Below, piece by piece: positions 1-10,589 of a DNA stretch of 64,000 bases. The notes below the pieces were generated by a model, which did not search any database, was not told the DNA's origin, and saw only the letters and a program-made list of their open reading frames with translations. This stretch comes from Rhodamnia argentea (Eukaryota > Streptophyta > Magnoliopsida > Myrtales > Myrtaceae). The position numbers and the translations under genes are program-made. Location: contig NC_063157.1 of the NCBI RefSeq assembly GCF_020921035.1, forward strand, positions 22,585,015 to 22,649,014, given 5' to 3'. Position 1 is the first letter of the stretch; each line of letters starts with the position of its first letter.

Positions 1-3000
1 CTTCATCTGCAACGTGTATATCAGCAGTTCTAGCATGGAGTAATGCTGTCAACTGATCAATCTCCGATCTGCGTAGTCAATCGCAAATTTCACAATAAAA
101 AAAGATTAGCTAGAGAAATCACTTAATGAATCAAGAACTGTATCTCTGCTAACATTAAAGTATAACTGACAAAAAAAAGAAGACTAATTTAGAGGCAAAA
201 CTGTGGCAAACATATTCATCCCACCAAATAGGTACGTATTTAATACACGCAATAGACCTCAGGATGGATCAAAAGGTGCACTGGTTTATGGAACACTAGA
301 ATAGTACCAACAGATAGTCCAGTAATGATCCACCACGACACACAATAGGAGTTTGGTATGGTGTGTGCAGCCCCATCATGGCTGCAAAAGGTGCCTTTGT
401 GAGTATGCTTCAGTTGTATGCATTCAAACAGTCCACAATTCAGTCATCACAAAATGACACCATACTAAAATACGAAAAATGACTATATCATAGGGGCAGT
501 ATGTAAAACAAAGAAGGCCATAAAAAAGGCTAAATCATTAAGTGTAACATTCCTGCATAAGTCCTCTCTATAGTTTAATAACAAATTCATATTTAATCAC
601 AAATGACAACCAAAAGACAAACTCGAAAAAATTACGCAACAAGCTGAAAATATCTATCATTTCTACAATTGCTTGCCTGGTAAAGGTTTTCTGCTTTAAA
701 ATTTTCTCCAGCTCAGTAAAACAGCCTCCCTCAGAAGTAGAAGCTGGTTGCTGAACTTCACTGATGGCCACTTCTTGCTCTCTTGAGGTGCCCTACACAC
801 AGAATAGAGTACATCAAAGATCAAATAGAAGATAGATTACAGCACCGTCCCTATAAAATTTAAATTCTATCAAATACATTCCATAACCTTAGACATAGGC
901 AGAGCCACAAAAAAAAAAAAAACAAGCTCTAAACCCGATAACTTCATTTGGCTGGTGGACTGAAGCATCATGCCTCTTATCCAACACAAGGGAGAATCAA
1001 GAGAACCAGATCAAAGCTCCGGTTGCCAACGGTGTTACCAGATGTCCACCACGGTTACTTCTATCAATATTGAGTGCTATATAAGTAGGATTAATGAGAC
1101 CTGATGTTAATCTAGTACCTGGAAAATGTTGGCCTTTGACAACTACGCCAATCCTAAGCCTCAGAATGAAAGTACTACAAAGAAAATTGCAATTGTACAC
1201 GAAACTTAGGATCACGCTCCAACTATGCCAGCAAACTCTGAGCTAATCTCTCAGGTTATTATTTCCATATATTCCAAGTGCTATATCTCTTCTTGATCTT
1301 TAGAAATGACAGCTACAGTATGCTACCAACATTAATGTTGAATTCAAGCGAACAACTTCAAGGAACTAGGCAGTCACATACATCTCTTTTGTCATCCCAA
1401 TGTTAAATCTCATAAGGACCTGAACACTGAAAAAAGAAACACAACAGCCACAATTGTCTTACCTCATCCCAAAAATTAGCCTCCTACTCACCTAAAGGGA
1501 AAAGATCATATGTTTTTATTAAAAAGTGACATAGGCAAGGAAATAGCTCTAGCTCAGCTCAATAAATTTCACACTGAACCATCTTCATTGAGAAAGATCT
1601 TCCAGTTCCACACCAATTCCAAGCCACAGGTGTCCTTGATACTTGATTCAGTATTCTTAACTTTCCATTCAGCATGCCAATTTCTGATACTTGCACTTTT
1701 TGCTACATTTAATGGAATTATAGCACACTGTACCATAATAAAAACACCTTTCCTTGAAATTGAACTGAAATCATTCCTCTTCTGTGCCTAATTTTAAAGC
1801 GCATCCAAGAAGTATGTCCTTACACGAGACTCAAGCCTTAAAACAATGAGCAAGTAGAGTCAGCAGACCAATACTCGTCTCTACTAACAGTCTTTCTCCC
1901 CGAAGACAGCAGTACCCCAGCTCTGTCTCAGCAAAACATACTTTCAGTGGCCTTTTCTTTGGAAATTAACTACAACCTACCAAACTAAAATCTTGAGCAA
2001 CACCTTCACCAAGAAAAATCGAGAGAGCAAAATGAAAATTCCACGGAATAATGTCACTATAGGAACACACATAATTGAAAGAAAACAATAAAAAGCAATC
2101 GCAAGATGAAGATAATAGGTATTCATCTTACTAGAAGGACTGTCTCCTGTTGCTTGTCCCTTTCATCTCGATCTGCCTCTGATAAAACCACACAATTTAA
2201 AACAAATGTAAGAAAAATTTCAGAATGCTTAAACTTCAGAAAGAGATGAACTAAGGCATACCAACACAAACTTAAAGCATGTGAATATCTTCAAAAAGTG
2301 AAGAAATTTATTCATGAATTTTTTGACAAAAATAGAAAATAACTGCAGATCTTGGTTGAATGACAATTTCCCACTATAGTGCCCCATATATATCCAAGTC
2401 ATTCTACAATGCTTTTCGCACCATCTAGCATCACGTAAAGTGTAAACATGGTACTTTGCATATCCACAAGACAGCATAAACAAATAAGAACAGACTTTCT
2501 CCCCAGCAACAACTAGCAAAACCGTAAAGAAATAGCTCTTGATCAGCATATAGACAAGAAGTGCAAAAAAAGACACAATTTTGCGTCACAAAGAACTCCC
2601 TTTTAATGGTTTCAGTTCATATTTACCAAAAAGAGCATACTCAGTAATATGAAAATATGACATATAAAATGAGGCCAATTAAATTGTACAGGATTATTGC
2701 CAAAATCCCTCAATGTAAAGATTCATTTGGTTTGAGCTTCCATCAACCCCTAATAGCCAAAAGGAAATAAAGTCGCAAAAGACACTGAGTTGCAGAGCGT
2801 ATAGCATCCTAACTACAGTACCAGGCGGTGAGAACCCCATGAAATCTTCCACTTTAACAATTTCGTCCATAATGATAATCACGACTAACTAACCAAAAGC
2901 AACACCACTGCAGTACTCAAAACCCTACTTCCTTGCATTACTGATAACTCGTAATCAGGAAGCCAGATAGAACAAAAGAAAAACCATTGCAGGAAACTAC

Positions 3001-3469
3001 TTACGGGAAATTCTGCACAGAGAAGAACCGAAGCCAAAAAACAAGCTTCACAAGGGCGAAACCAGCGAACAAGTCGAATTACAGAACAAGGATTCGGTCG
3101 GCTAATAACCGCGGAAAGAAGACCAAAGTACGACAATAGAGCCCAAAAAAGAGCAACTTCAAAGAGCAGAAGCAAAGACGGCCTACCTGGCGGCTGCCGT
3201 GGTGGAGGAGGAGGTTGTGTGAGGCGTTTCCTGAAGACGGAGGAGAAGAGCCGATGAGCACCGGCGGCGATGAGCCTCTGGGCCGGATCGACGATCTTCC
3301 TCAGCCAGCCATTCCCCCCGCCGCCGGGGACGACGCCCGCATTCCTGAGCGAGGTCGGGGGGCGGTCGTACGGCGTCGCCTGGTGCCTCCGGTAGGGTTT
3401 CTTCCTGAACTTGCCTCCAGCGCCGCCCGAGGACTCGTACGGGCTCCTCTCACTCTGGGACGTCGCCAT
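1..3469 (-). CDS. NUP1: Nuclear pore basket protein NUP1/NUP136, 5' part (partial gene)
   Basis: Plant-specific nuclear-basket nucleoporin, functionally comparable to vertebrate Nup153, acting at the inner face of the nuclear pore in mRNA export and nuclear shape. Exons on the minus strand: 3187..3469, 2132..2178, 677..792 and 1..68 (continues off the left edge). Phases fit throughout (283+47 nt, then 116 nt ending in phase 2). The N-terminus has the family signature: GGKFRKKPYRR, then TPYDRP, then a conserved WLRKIVDPAQRLI amphipathic segment. Exons 3-4 encode ELEKILKQKTFTR joined to SEIDQLTALL, as in Arabidopsis NUP1. The start at 3469 is chosen because homologues begin with a short MA-rich stretch before GGKFRK; a frame-open Met at 3544 is less likely. 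The FG-repeat C-terminus lies outside the window. The third intron has a GC donor. Confident on family, moderately so on the 47-nt exon. Confidence 0.88.
69..676 (-). other. NUP1: Non-canonical GC-AG intron in NUP1
   Basis: The donor reads CCAG|GCAAGC (minus strand, boundary 677/676) and the acceptor CGCAG|ATCGG (boundary 69/68). Joining ...TTT ACC AG to A TCG GAG restores the family-conserved peptide FTRSEID in frame. No GT donor near 676 gives that join. GC-AG is the best-known minor class of U2 introns, and the rest of this donor matches consensus (CAG|GCAAG). Confidence 0.82.
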
Positions 3470-3974
3470 GGGAAGGCGCGAGGGGGCGACTTGCTGAAGC
3501 CTTATTGCCTCGGCGGTCTTGGCTTCGACTTCTGGGAAGGTCACGAAGAGAGCGGAGGAGAGAGAGAGCGGGGAAACGGGGAGGAAATTAGGGTTTTTAA
3601 TTTTCCGCGCAGCGCGAGAGAGACAGAGAGAAACGGTATTACAATATTGAAAGAAAAACGAAATGCGAGTGCGGCGTACGTGGTATTCGCGTACTTGTAC
3701 GCGCGCGTGGGAGAGAGTTGGGGTCCCGGTAATGTCACCGGCTGTTACTTTGGCCGGGCGACAGTCGTTTCAAGTCCATCCTTTTGTAGGGGAACTGGTG
3801 AAAATGGACGGCGAGGGTGAGTGAGATGGGAGAACTGCGGCGTGAGAGTAGTCGGGGAAGAAAAAAAGGCTAATGGTGGTGGTGGTGGTGGGTGGGAGAG
3901 TCAGCTCCGGTCCACCACGCCGCATCGTCGATGCAGCATCGGCCATACCTGTGTAATGTGATCTTGATTATTTC
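3470..3974 (-). promoter_or_regulatory. NUP1 5' leader and promoter region
   Basis: About 500 bp upstream of the NUP1 start, GC-rich near the gene with GA-rich runs (3550-3640), then a GGT repeat near 3873-3890. No convincing TATA box was seen. It ends at the target duplication of the Mutator-like element starting at 3975. Confidence 0.5.
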
Positions 3975-4235
3975 GAAAAAATTTAAAAACAAAGCCTCAA
4001 GTGTTTTCACTTTCTCGAATAAAGATGTGAAATGGACTTTATTTTAAATAAAGATCTGAAATGTCATTATTGTCTCAAAGAATGACCTAAAATGGCTATG
4101 GTTATTTCAAATAATGGCTTAACCTCACCGGCCGATGGGTCGATCAAATTTTCCAGCCGATCAAGGGCATTTTTGTAAAAATATAAGTTTAATCTAATTT
4201 TTCGTTAAATTAGATTAAAAAAAGAAAATTTAAAG

Positions 4236-4277
<42 letters not shown>

Positions 4278-5257
4278 ACATGCGGGAGGACCTCTCGCTT
4301 GTGGTGGCCACCATCCCACCATCGATGGGGCGGCGACTATGGCCAGGTGCCGACAATCGTCCTACCAAGGGCGAGGGCCGGCTCACCTCGTTCCGGTCCC
4401 AACCGATGGCCGACCCTCACCCGGATTTGGGAGAGAGTCTCGGCTCTCTCCCTGCTCAAGCGAGACCCAGCAAGGCCTTGCTTGCTGGTGTGCAGGGTTG
4501 CCGACCCTCGCCGAGGCTCCGACAACCCCGAGGCCAACATTAGGGCAAAGGATAAACCTCTCTTGATCGAGAGAAACAAGTTCCTAAGAGCCATAGCTTT
4601 TGCACTCAACACCTTCGTGTCACCATGAAGTGGCATTAATCTACAATTGCCAAAGCATTTAAAAGAAAGGTAGTGAACTCGAAGCAAGCTATGGTACAAT
4701 CCCTCCTTCACTTCGGCTCATTCCGTAAGCTCAAGGTATCGAGAGGGCTATCATAGTCAGGTGTGAACCAATTACCCCCTATTTGTAAAATACCCATCTT
4801 CACTTTTAGGGGGTTAAGGTGGCATCGATGACAATGTCGGCAAAGTTCTCAAGTACCAACACCTTCGGCTTACTTCAAATAACATGCTGACTTACTTCCT
4901 CTAGCTCTATCCACTAGGACGAACTTTAAGCCTTTCTCTTCTTGGCCATAGCCACCGCCCCACCACCCACCCGTGTTCTTTGCTTTTTTTCAATTTTTTT
5001 TTTCAGAATATCCTAAAAAATAGGAAAAAGGAAAAATAAAATAAAATAGTAAATTACCAAAATGCCCCTAAATAAGTAACTCATGCCCTTTTTTGAGATT
5101 AATAGAGTTACTTCAGGCCCTTATTTGAAATGATGTGTACTTCATGTCCTTCTTTGAGACAATGAGGGCACTTTAGGTTCTTATTTGAAATAAAATCCAC
5201 TTCATGCCCTTATTTGAGAAAATGAGGGCATTTGAGGCACTTTTTTGAAATTTCCCC
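3975..5257. mobile_element. Mutator-like non-autonomous element, family A, with 9-bp target duplication
   Basis: About 200-bp terminal inverted repeats, each built from reiterated units of roughly 35-40 bp carrying 'caaataaggnc-tgaagtg' (plus strand on the left, reverse complement on the right). Flanks are GATTATTTC (3966-3974) and GATTATTCC (5258-5266), an 8/9 match, the size expected for Mutator-type transposition. The interior has a GA microsatellite (about 4233-4275), a GC-rich 'gccg/cgaggg' tract (4280-4540) and no convincing transposase. Short open frames inside have no recognisable domain. Confidence 0.75.
4233..4275. repeat. (GA)n microsatellite
   Basis: About 20 uninterrupted GA units inside the family A element. 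Confidence 0.95.
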
Positions 5258-5282
5258 GATTATTCCTGAAGCACCTTAAAAA

Positions 5283-5640
5283 GAATAATGACAAGAATAG
5301 TCTTCGAACAACTTTAATCTAGTATATAATGTGGTCTCTAAACTTTCAATTTGATCTTCGAAGTTTACCTCAATATGCAATGTGATCTCCAAACTTTTAA
5401 TATATTTAATATAATCCATAGACTTTTGGCACTCGTTCAAATTTAGTCCATGTACTTTATGAAAAAATATATATATTTTTTTTATAAAGTGCATGAATTG
5501 AATTGAATATACATCAAAAGTTCATGGGTCACGTTGAACAAACTAAAAGTTCAAGGACCACACATTACACAGCTGGATAAAGTTCGTGGACCACATTAAA
5601 TAATCACATTATACATTAACCTAAAATTCAACGATCATTT
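5283..5640. mobile_element. Inverted-repeat MITE, family D
   Basis: The left half reads 'tataatgtggtctctaaac...', and the right half is its reverse complement ('...ggaccacattaaataatcacattatacatt'). Subterminal units 'gtggtc-yyaaactt' repeat in each arm and the centre is an AT palindrome near 5455-5490. A related copy lies at 6740-7275. The right end is where the LINE tail at 5645 inserted. Confidence 0.65.
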
Positions 5641-5644
5641 AAGT

Positions 5645-5873
5645 TGGTTGTTTTCTTCTTCTAGGCCTTCGCTGTTGTATCTTCCGTGGCCCTTGTCTTA
5701 GTTGGCCGCTGCGCCCTTAATCGGGTTGTTTTTTGCTTTGGCTGTACACCTTTGCACTCGTGGACACATGTTGGTGTTTCCATAGGTACGAAATTTTTGT
5801 GTTCGGCCATTTCTCTTGTATATTGCGCTTTTGAAAAGTCAATACATATCTTACTTTACCAAAAAAAAAAAAA
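5645..5873 (+). mobile_element. 5'-truncated LINE (non-LTR retrotransposon) 3' end
   Basis: A 229-bp segment ending in a poly(A) run (5860-5873), flanked by a perfect 14-bp direct repeat ACGATCATTTAAGT (5631-5644 and 5874-5887). This is the signature of target-primed reverse transcription. The body ('gctgtacacc...cttgtatattgcgctttt...') resembles the 3' untranslated end of plant L1-type LINEs. No coding part remains. A SINE is less likely because no A/B box pair was seen at the 5' end. Confidence 0.8.
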
Positions 5874-5887
5874 ACGATCATTTAAGT

Positions 5888-6739
5888 CATTGCATCCCTT
5901 AAACAAGATGGAGGAAGCACTAAAAATAGTACCAAAAGAAGAAATAACAAGTGATGTGGGACCAAGTGTGTGCGGCAATTGGAAGTGGTGGGGGGATGGG
6001 CCAGAAGTTCTCTATTGGGGTGTGTGTATACATTTGCTCTTCCACGCAAGGATTCTTTCTGGCCCTTTCAGCGCCAAAATCGATTTGGGAGGGTTTTTTT
6101 TTATTATTTATAAATCTCACTTGCCTCATCGTCTTTACGGGTATTGTGAATTTCACTTTTGATTAATTGATTTTATCATGCATCGCCTGTCATGTGATGT
6201 GACATCCCGAAATCTCTCACACTAGAAAAAATTTAAAAAATAATATAATATTTGTTGATTTGTTACCTCAGCGTTTGGAAGTTTTGAAATAACTTTATGA
6301 GTTGTTCGCTCATTCCTTTATTTTTCAAACTTGTTTTTTTTTAAAAAAAATTTTGCCTTTACTTTTTTTTCTCTACTTTTACCTTTTTCATCACTCGTTA
6401 TAATTATTTAGTCAATTCGTCGATGCATATTTTATGTTGTTTTATTTTGGTTCCCCCCCCTTCCCTTTTTAATTTGTTAATTCTTTTCAAAATGTCAGTT
6501 TTTCAAATACTAATATATATGGAGATTTTTTTATGTGTTTCCCATAGAAGACTTGCATTGAAATTATATATCCTTATAAAAAGAGAAAAGATGGGATCAT
6601 TACATATATCTTATATAGTTAATCGAGTCGTGTTGATATTTTTCTTTTGAATTTCTAATCTCACCAATCATTCCTGTTCCCGATTTAAAACCGTTTTTCA
6701 TCTTTCCCTTTCTTTACATTTTTTTATTTAATTGACTAT
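5888..6739. other. Intergenic, no gene recognised
   Basis: AT-rich DNA with T-runs. Short open frames (for example 5920-6166 on both strands) carry no recognisable domain. Confidence 0.5.
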
Positions 6740-7275
6740 TAATATATGAGGATAGTTACATAAATGATCTCTTAATTTTTAATTTATTCAATATGACCCA
6801 TGAAATTTTGATTAATATTTAATCTAGTCCCTAGATCATAGGTAAATATCCAACACTATCATTTCATCAATTCAAGTTAGCGGACCTTGCTAATTTGGCT
6901 TTCAATCTGGTAAGTTTGAAGGGTGGGCAAAAAATAACGTTACACGTGGATTATCCCACGTAAGATATTCAACTCAAATTAGGATATAATAATCCATGTC
7001 ATCAAATAATAGAAACAATCATTTTTCCAAATTGAAGAAATTAAAAGGATATTATATTTTGATAAAAGTTGAATATCTTACGCAGATAATCCAGTTTGCA
7101 ACTCTTTTTTGGTCCAGGTTTAACTTGAATTAATAGAATCACAATATCAAACATTCTTATATAGTCTAGGGACTAAATTGAATATTTACAAAAAGTTCAA
7201 AGATCATATTAAAAGTCTAAGGAAGATATTGCACATTAATCTAAAATTCAATGTCCTCATTAAACGTATTAAAAT
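6740..7275. mobile_element. Inverted-repeat MITE, family D (second copy)
   Basis: Left arm 'gatctcttaatttttaatttattcaatatgacc' and right arm (reverse complement) ending 'gcacattaatctaaaattcaatg', matching the ends of the 5283-5640 copy. Internal 'taatctagtccctaga' (about 6819-6837) pairs with 'tagtctagggactaaatt' (about 7161-7178). Confidence 0.55.
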
Positions 7276-7377
7276 TCAGGAATGACATTATACATTGAAT
7301 TAAAATTTAAAAACATATATCATTTTCCTTATTAATACCCTATCTATCGCATTCGTGGTTGATATGACTTAAACTTC

Positions 7378-7580
7378 GTTTGTTTCAGTAAAAAATGAGT
7401 ATTTAAAAAAATCCTAAAAGTAATCACTTGTATCACTTTAAAAAATGAATGAACGAAAAATATATTTATAGTTCACGAATATATTTAAATAAAAATTATT
7501 GTCGATAACGAAATATTTTTTATTAATAAATTTTTCAAGCAATACAAATGATCATTCTTATTTTTTGTAAAACAAACTAA
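7378..7580. mobile_element. Short MITE with 'GTTTGTTT' termini
   Basis: The left end 'gtttgtttcagtaaaaaatga' pairs with the right end 'ttttttgtaaaacaaac'. The AT-rich interior has no coding capacity. A similar short element is at about 62944-63105. Confidence 0.5.
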
Positions 7581-10500
7581 ACTTTTAACTGCCACGGATT
7601 TACAGCGGTCCCGCCACGTTTAAGACAATTATGCGTTCAAAAGTCCGGACGTGAGGACATCCTAATGCCTAGACCATTGGCAATTATTCCCTTCCTTCCC
7701 CAAGAGCTACTTGGGAGTAGGACATAAGTACCAAAGTGAAGGACAGACAAAGAAAAAAAAAAGGACAGACAGAACAAATTTTTGACAGATCAAAATCTGT
7801 CGGGCAGGGGCTGATTTTTTTTTTTTGTGGACAATAGATGCTTCTGACTTGCCTTTCTACACATCCTTCAGTGCAGAGCCGAGGAACACGGTCCGGAAAG
7901 AGCGTTCACTCATCATCGTATCAGCTGGCAACTTTTGTAAGTCAATTGTAACCCATTCAACAATGACAGAAACGGTGGTAAAATACGCACTCGACTAAGG
8001 CAAGCGGCAGAGGAGAAAATGTCGCACGCTAGTCACCTTGGAGAAGGTACAGAAGATGCTTTGTTCAAGAAGTACGTGATGCGCGTGGGAGAGCATCCGG
8101 CCATGGAGAAAGACGAAGACTGTCGACATGCTCGTTTCCATGACATGGAAAACACAGCATTCCGACCACGAATACAACACAGAATCTGGTATAACGATCC
8201 CGTGATTAAAAAAAAAAAAAAAACTTGCTTCAGATGTAAATTGCAATAAATACCTCATGTCAGCACAACCACACGGAACTGGCACTAGAGTCGGTTACTG
8301 AACAAAGGTAAACAGGTCACAGTGTTTCACAATGTGCATTTCAACGTGGCCCTGAAGTTCCTAATTCTGGTATATCATTCATGCTTTCTGTCAACTCACC
8401 CACATACACTATTCGAAGAGGAAATGAAAGATTCCCATAAATGACAAAGCTGCTGAAATTATTTAAAGAATCTACATCAACCAAACCATTCATAATGCAA
8501 ATCAGCAACAGTACATATTTTACACCTCTGCATGGGCAGGACACCTATCCTTCACTACCAGGGAGGTTACTTTGAGAAACTCGAATCATGGCAAAACCTG
8601 TCAAATTGATCTGCAAGATGAGAGAACTTATTACAATTTTGTGGCACCAGACGACCACATATAGTTTTAGGAGCATGAGGGTATAAAAAAGAAGAAGGCA
8701 TTCTTGATTGTCTCTGAGAATACAGGATGACACCATTGGCCCAAATGTAACTGCATTCTTCATTCTTCAGGGCTTATGACCATGGATGTGGGAACTCGTC
8801 CATTTTATGAGGGGAAACTCATTCAGTTTTTATTTTGCAAATGGTTCATACTGGACATAAGATGATATTTCTGCATTTTATCACCTTTAGCGCCACTTAA
8901 CTGATAAGTTGAAATTTTCAGAAGTTAAAGCTGGCCATCACATACAGCATATCTATGAATTTGAGCCCAACCATTAGTGAGCAAAATACAAGTCCCATGA
9001 CTTTTTGTATAAGAGATAGCAAAGTATCCTTCACTAAATAACTCAATCAACAGCCTCACCGCCTACCCCAAATTCCCACCACAAAAACTGAGGAAGAAGA
9101 CCAGCAAATGTACCACATAACATTTCATAAGATCAGTATCAAGAGTTCTATTCAAACCAACCTAAGGAAGCTTGGAGCAATGACGAAAGTCTCTGCAATT
9201 GCACTGTTCTCCTCCCTTGTCATAAAAAGTCAAATCTTCTTAAGCTGTAGATCCAGTAGATCAATAAAACATAAGGATGCTAAGACACAAATGCCAACAA
9301 CAGAAGATTTTATTGACAGACCGGAGCCAATGCGAATAAAGCTAAACAGGAGCACTTTGGAGTACCTCCCAGGTCCAGTTACCAAGAAGATTATTCATGT
9401 CAACACAGCATAGGTTACAAGTTCCATAAAACTTCAATCCAACTTTATCATTGTAGATTCTGTGCTCTAACTCCTAGGTATTACTTCGATAGAACATGCA
9501 AAGCGAGTCCTCAGGTAGACCCTGAATCAGTTGATATTTCTTATGAAAATAACTCCAGAAAAATTTTATGAGTATAGCGCACATGTCCAGATTTAGGTAT
9601 TTTCCTCTACCACAAAAAAGATCTAGGATAATGTAAAAATATCAAGAAGCTTCATTCAAATAAAAGCGAACTTTCTTTCCAGAAAATAAAAATGGACTTT
9701 ACCATGAGAAAATTTTATATAAAAAGGAATGTCCTTTGCAAAGGCAAATTATAAGTTAGGCAGCAGAATAAATAAGAAAAACGGGAATATGGCTTCTTCT
9801 GATCCAAGAGTTCGATCCCTGTTCTAAAGGTAAAAACAGCAACTTCAGTCTCCCCTGAGGGAAAGATATCAGCTTGATCACATCCTCGTCTACAATTTGA
9901 TCAGACGGGTCAGCCCAAAACCAAGAATGCCTATGCCTATTAGAGCACCAGCCTTTATCCCTCTCTCTTGACCAATGCTCCGGCTTCCATAACTCAAAAG
10001 ATCAGCCGTTGTCCAAGCCAAGAAAGAAGGTCCATTTTCCTTTTTTTGCCTTTCCTTTGACTCTAACAAGAGGAAAGTTACCGTTCTAGCTCTTTTGGCC
10101 CTTGGGCATAGAGACCGACATCCAAGTGGAGCCATGCCGCTGGTCTATGTTATTCCTATCCAATAAATTTTTTGACAAGCTGAACCTAAGAACTACCTTG
10201 AACATTCAAATCAAAAATATCATTGTTGTTTCAAAGAATATTAAACTCTATTTCTTCAATTAATTTCAATAAGTGACTCATAACTTCTGCCAAACAATAT
10301 GAAGATATTTCTAAGCAGATCATAAACATCTAATTTCTGAACAACAAGAGAAAGGCAAAACAAACAAACAAAAAAGTTTGGCTGGCTGCAAGAAGCAAAT
10401 CAACATTAACCAAAAAGAAAAAAAATGCTTTGCTAAATCTGTTGTGGTGCAGGACAAAGCAAAATGAGTAAGCAATAACATCAACATGAAACATTAACAC

Positions 10501-10589
10501 CAGAAAGATATCTTGCATGAATCACATATGCTTTCCCAAGTACACAGCACAAATAACCCATACCAAAACTTTAAGTACCTGATACGCAG
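7581..10589. other. Intergenic region downstream of ABCI6, no gene recognised
   Basis: About 3 kb with scattered short open frames on both strands (for example 8019-8249, 8341-8763, 9108-9413), none with a recognisable domain or splice-consistent extension. Composition resembles introns and UTRs here. A GC-richer block at about 9780-10160 stands out and may be of organellar origin. Confidence 0.45.

Noticed and set aside
3215..3820. 201-codon open frame on the plus strand
   Set aside because: Antisense shadow of NUP1 exon 1 and its GC-rich leader; no domain, while the minus strand has clear NUP1 motifs.
4233..4275. CRISPR-like repeat regularity
   Set aside because: Simple GA microsatellite in a plant nuclear genome; no repeat-spacer structure.
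4280..4711. Several overlapping open frames on both strands
   Set aside because: They lie in the GC-rich core of a transposon and change with every copy; low-complexity Pro/Arg/Gly composition.
9800..9825. tRNA T-loop-like 'gttcgatccc'
   Set aside because: Neighbouring stems do not pair and no acceptor or anticodon arm can be drawn.
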